Position numbers and translations under genes: made by a program
Source of the DNA: Lycocorax pyrrhopterus obiensis
Lineage: Eukaryota > Chordata > Aves > Passeriformes > Paradisaeidae
Length of the DNA stretch: 64,000 nucleotides
NCBI GenBank assembly: GCA_014706295.1
Contig: JACSVZ010000007.1
Span: forward strand, 48,312,975-48,376,974
Direction: 5' to 3'
Shown here: positions 62,005 through 64,000 of the stretch, one piece after another
Position numbering within the stretch: the stretch's first letter is position 1
How the letters are laid out: each line of letters starts with the position of its first letter
Notes under the pieces: generated by a model
What the model was told of the DNA's origin: nothing
Seen by the model: the letters and a program-made list of their open reading frames with translations, nothing else
Database searches by the model: none

Positions 62005-63129
62005 TCATTTTACATGCCAGGTCTTAGACATCTTTTACCCAGCCACACAGACTGGTTTAAATTCATAAAAGGAATCAGTCATTAACTGGCACTTTAGGGC
62101 CCCACATGGCCAAGCTTCATTTTGCTCCTACCAAATTTTATGGAACCAAATGTTTTTACCAGCAAAAATGGTAAAACACTCAGAGCAAAATTGCTGGGCA
62201 CTTGCAGAAACAATTATGTGTTGATAGCATCTAAGCTCCATGAGATTCACAAGTTGAGCTTTCGCCTGACTGTGGAGATTGATCTAAGTGTTCTTGGAGA
62301 CTGCCAAATAAGCAAGATTTTGATATTGTCACATGCTGATATAAGACGACAGGCAGTGATTTGACATACACACATCTCACCCTACTGCCAAGCACCAAGC
62401 ACATGGGAAACAGGTCTCAAACCCTAATTCCACCTGAGAAAGAATAAGGCTCATTTCTTCCACCTCCCAGGAAAGAATCTCAGTTGCAAATTCCTGGTGT
62501 TCGGGGAGGGTTCTCTAAAATTTTTCGAAGACTACCTTGGATTATCAGCTGAGGTCTGCTTTGTTCAGTGTCTGAATTATAGTTGAATTATATTATCTCA
62601 TAACACAAATGATGCAATAACCTGTTCCAGATGGCTCAGGCCAGCTCAAAAGCACAGCCCTACATATATTTTCCTTTCCTAGCCAAACATAACACAAGCT
62701 AGAATTAACAGTGAAAATTAACATAATACGTAATTGTAAAGACATCAGTAGTGCTAACTAAAATGTACTGGGAATGTAGGGTCCCTGAGATGATGTGGTG
62801 TGCTGATCTGCATCTCACAATATCATTTTTAGGAAGGAGAAAATGTAACAGTTCCTGTTGTGCTGCCATCTCTTGGGGCTCAGTTGCCTCAATGTGGTAC
62901 AGTTACCACCTGCATGGGATATCCATCCCAAACAGATGCAATACAGCACCCCTTCCCTCCTCCTGTACAGGGATGTCACCTGTCTGAGGCACGTGTTCCT
63001 TTGGGAAGAGGATACTGCTGATATTGCTTCCAAAGAGCCACGCGCTGAGCCCTGTTCAGTGTTGTACCAGGTGGACTCACAGTGCCCAACCACATGGAAT
63101 AAACACTTGAAGTCCTTGGTTTACTCCAG

Positions 63130-63180
63130 CTCTTCATCTTTGTCCTGGTTTCAGCTGGGGTTAAACACCTCATAGCTATT
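63130..63180. mobile_element. Possible LTR-derived fragment
   Basis: Contains ttgtcctggtttcagctggg followed by gttaa, close to the opening of a common passerine ERVL-type repeat. Only about 30 bases are recognisable, so this could be chance. Confidence 0.25.
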
Positions 63181-64000
63181 ACTCTCTTTACAGGTCTGTG
63201 GTCACTCTGATACCAGCTTCTAATAACACAACTTCTTTTAGGATAGAAATTACCAGTGGAAAGCCCAGGCACCACTGGATCCATTCTGAAATGCAACAAC
63301 TTTAAACAAGGACTAGTATCTGACTCCACTTTATTGCTTTGAAGACATGTTAATTGTCCCTTTAGATGAGGAGTACTAGGATCTAGCAGGTACATACCAA
63401 AACCAAAACAGTTTAAAACAGCCCAGTGAACTGCATCTACTGTAAGGCAGAACTATTTCAGGAATATTCCCTTTAGTAAGATCAAGTTTGATGTTCATGA
63501 TCACCTGTCTAGCTGTAGTACTTTCTAGGATAGTCTAGGAAGATGCCTGAGGCAAAAAAGAGTAATATTCTTGGAAGAATTCTTCAGCATTGTTCAGTGT
63601 TTTTTTAACCCAATAAAAGTAAGGTAAACAAGCAAACTAAATGATTAGTGTAACTTTCTCAGGAAAAATACAGAGCCTTTCACAGCATTTTTGGTGTATG
63701 TGACAACTCTCAGCAGAGAGTAATAATTAGTAGTAGCAGTAGTTTGCAACAGCCTGCAACATTCTTCTTGAGTTTTCAATCCTTCGATGACTGGCATTTG
63801 TACTTTTAAAATATTTTCCTGTAAAAAGTGTATGGAACATCATCCTGTACCTAAAGACAAAAGATATACTTGAGAACTCCCTTCTCCCCCCCTTGGTTGC
63901 TCTGACTATCCAAGAACAAGGTGCTCCAGCCCACTGTCCATACTTACACTTGTTTTTCTGTTGAAACTCAGCACAGCTCTAGTAACTGCAGTTCACATTT

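Larger units (their letters stand above)
60391..64000. other. Upstream intergenic DNA
   Basis: Apart from the exon-like frame at 61.8-62.0 kb and the possible LTR fragment at 63.13 kb, I recognise nothing. The 139-codon minus frame at 62976-63395 and the overlapping plus frame have no recognisable motif. Confidence 0.5.

Noticed and set aside
62976..63395. 139-codon minus-strand open frame
   Set aside because: Overlaps an open frame on the other strand and a possible LTR fragment; no motif was recognised.
59000..64000. TRIP11 3' exons (expected neighbour upstream of FBLN5)
   Set aside because: No coiled-coil coding sequence was identified. The exon-like frame at 61.8-62.0 kb could not be tied to TRIP11.

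Overview
The window is nuclear DNA from a sauropsid, most likely a bird. It carries several CR1 retrotransposon copies. One ends in the octamer tail (ATTCTGTG-type) usual for avian CR1. There are also old tRNA-derived SINE fragments of the amniote MIR type and short stretches resembling passerine endogenous retrovirus. Long AT-rich non-coding DNA, GT-AG introns and symmetric phase-1 exons rule out a prokaryote or virus. Passerine is an inference, not a proof.

The only gene I can support is FBLN5 (fibulin-5), complete on the minus strand. It has 11 coding exons, from the ATG at 58866 to the TAA at 15269. I placed every splice site by hand. The exons sum to 1335 nt, or 444 residues plus stop, with every junction in frame. 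The product has a signal peptide, a first calcium-binding EGF domain carrying RGD and a Pro/Tyr-rich insert, five more cbEGF domains with one exon each, and a fibulin C-terminal module in two exons. Fibulin-5 is a secreted elastogenic matrix protein.

Layout from high to low coordinate (the direction of transcription): 59.0-64.0 kb is upstream DNA with a possible conserved element, SINE remnants and an exon-like ORF. A candidate TATA box lies at 58974-58979 with an inverted pair of CAGAC (Smad-type) boxes just upstream. Exons 1-4 lie at 58.9-52.8 kb. Intron 4 is 24.8 kb, more than half of the gene, and holds three CR1 pieces, a SINE and simple repeats. Exons 5-11 lie at 28.0-15.3 kb, with an ancient CR1 in intron 9. 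A candidate poly(A) signal lies at 14592-14597. A CR1 3' end lies just past it, in the opposite orientation. The remaining 13.7 kb at the low end is non-coding as far as I can see, with one GC-rich patch and one unexplained frame-broken ORF cluster.

In mammals FBLN5 lies between TC2N and TRIP11. I looked for exons of both and could not identify either. I saw no RNA gene, CRISPR array or novel multi-gene system. The points most worth a second look are the in-frame upstream ATG of FBLN5, its proximal promoter arrangement, the exon-like ORF at 61.8-62.0 kb and the candidate conserved elements.
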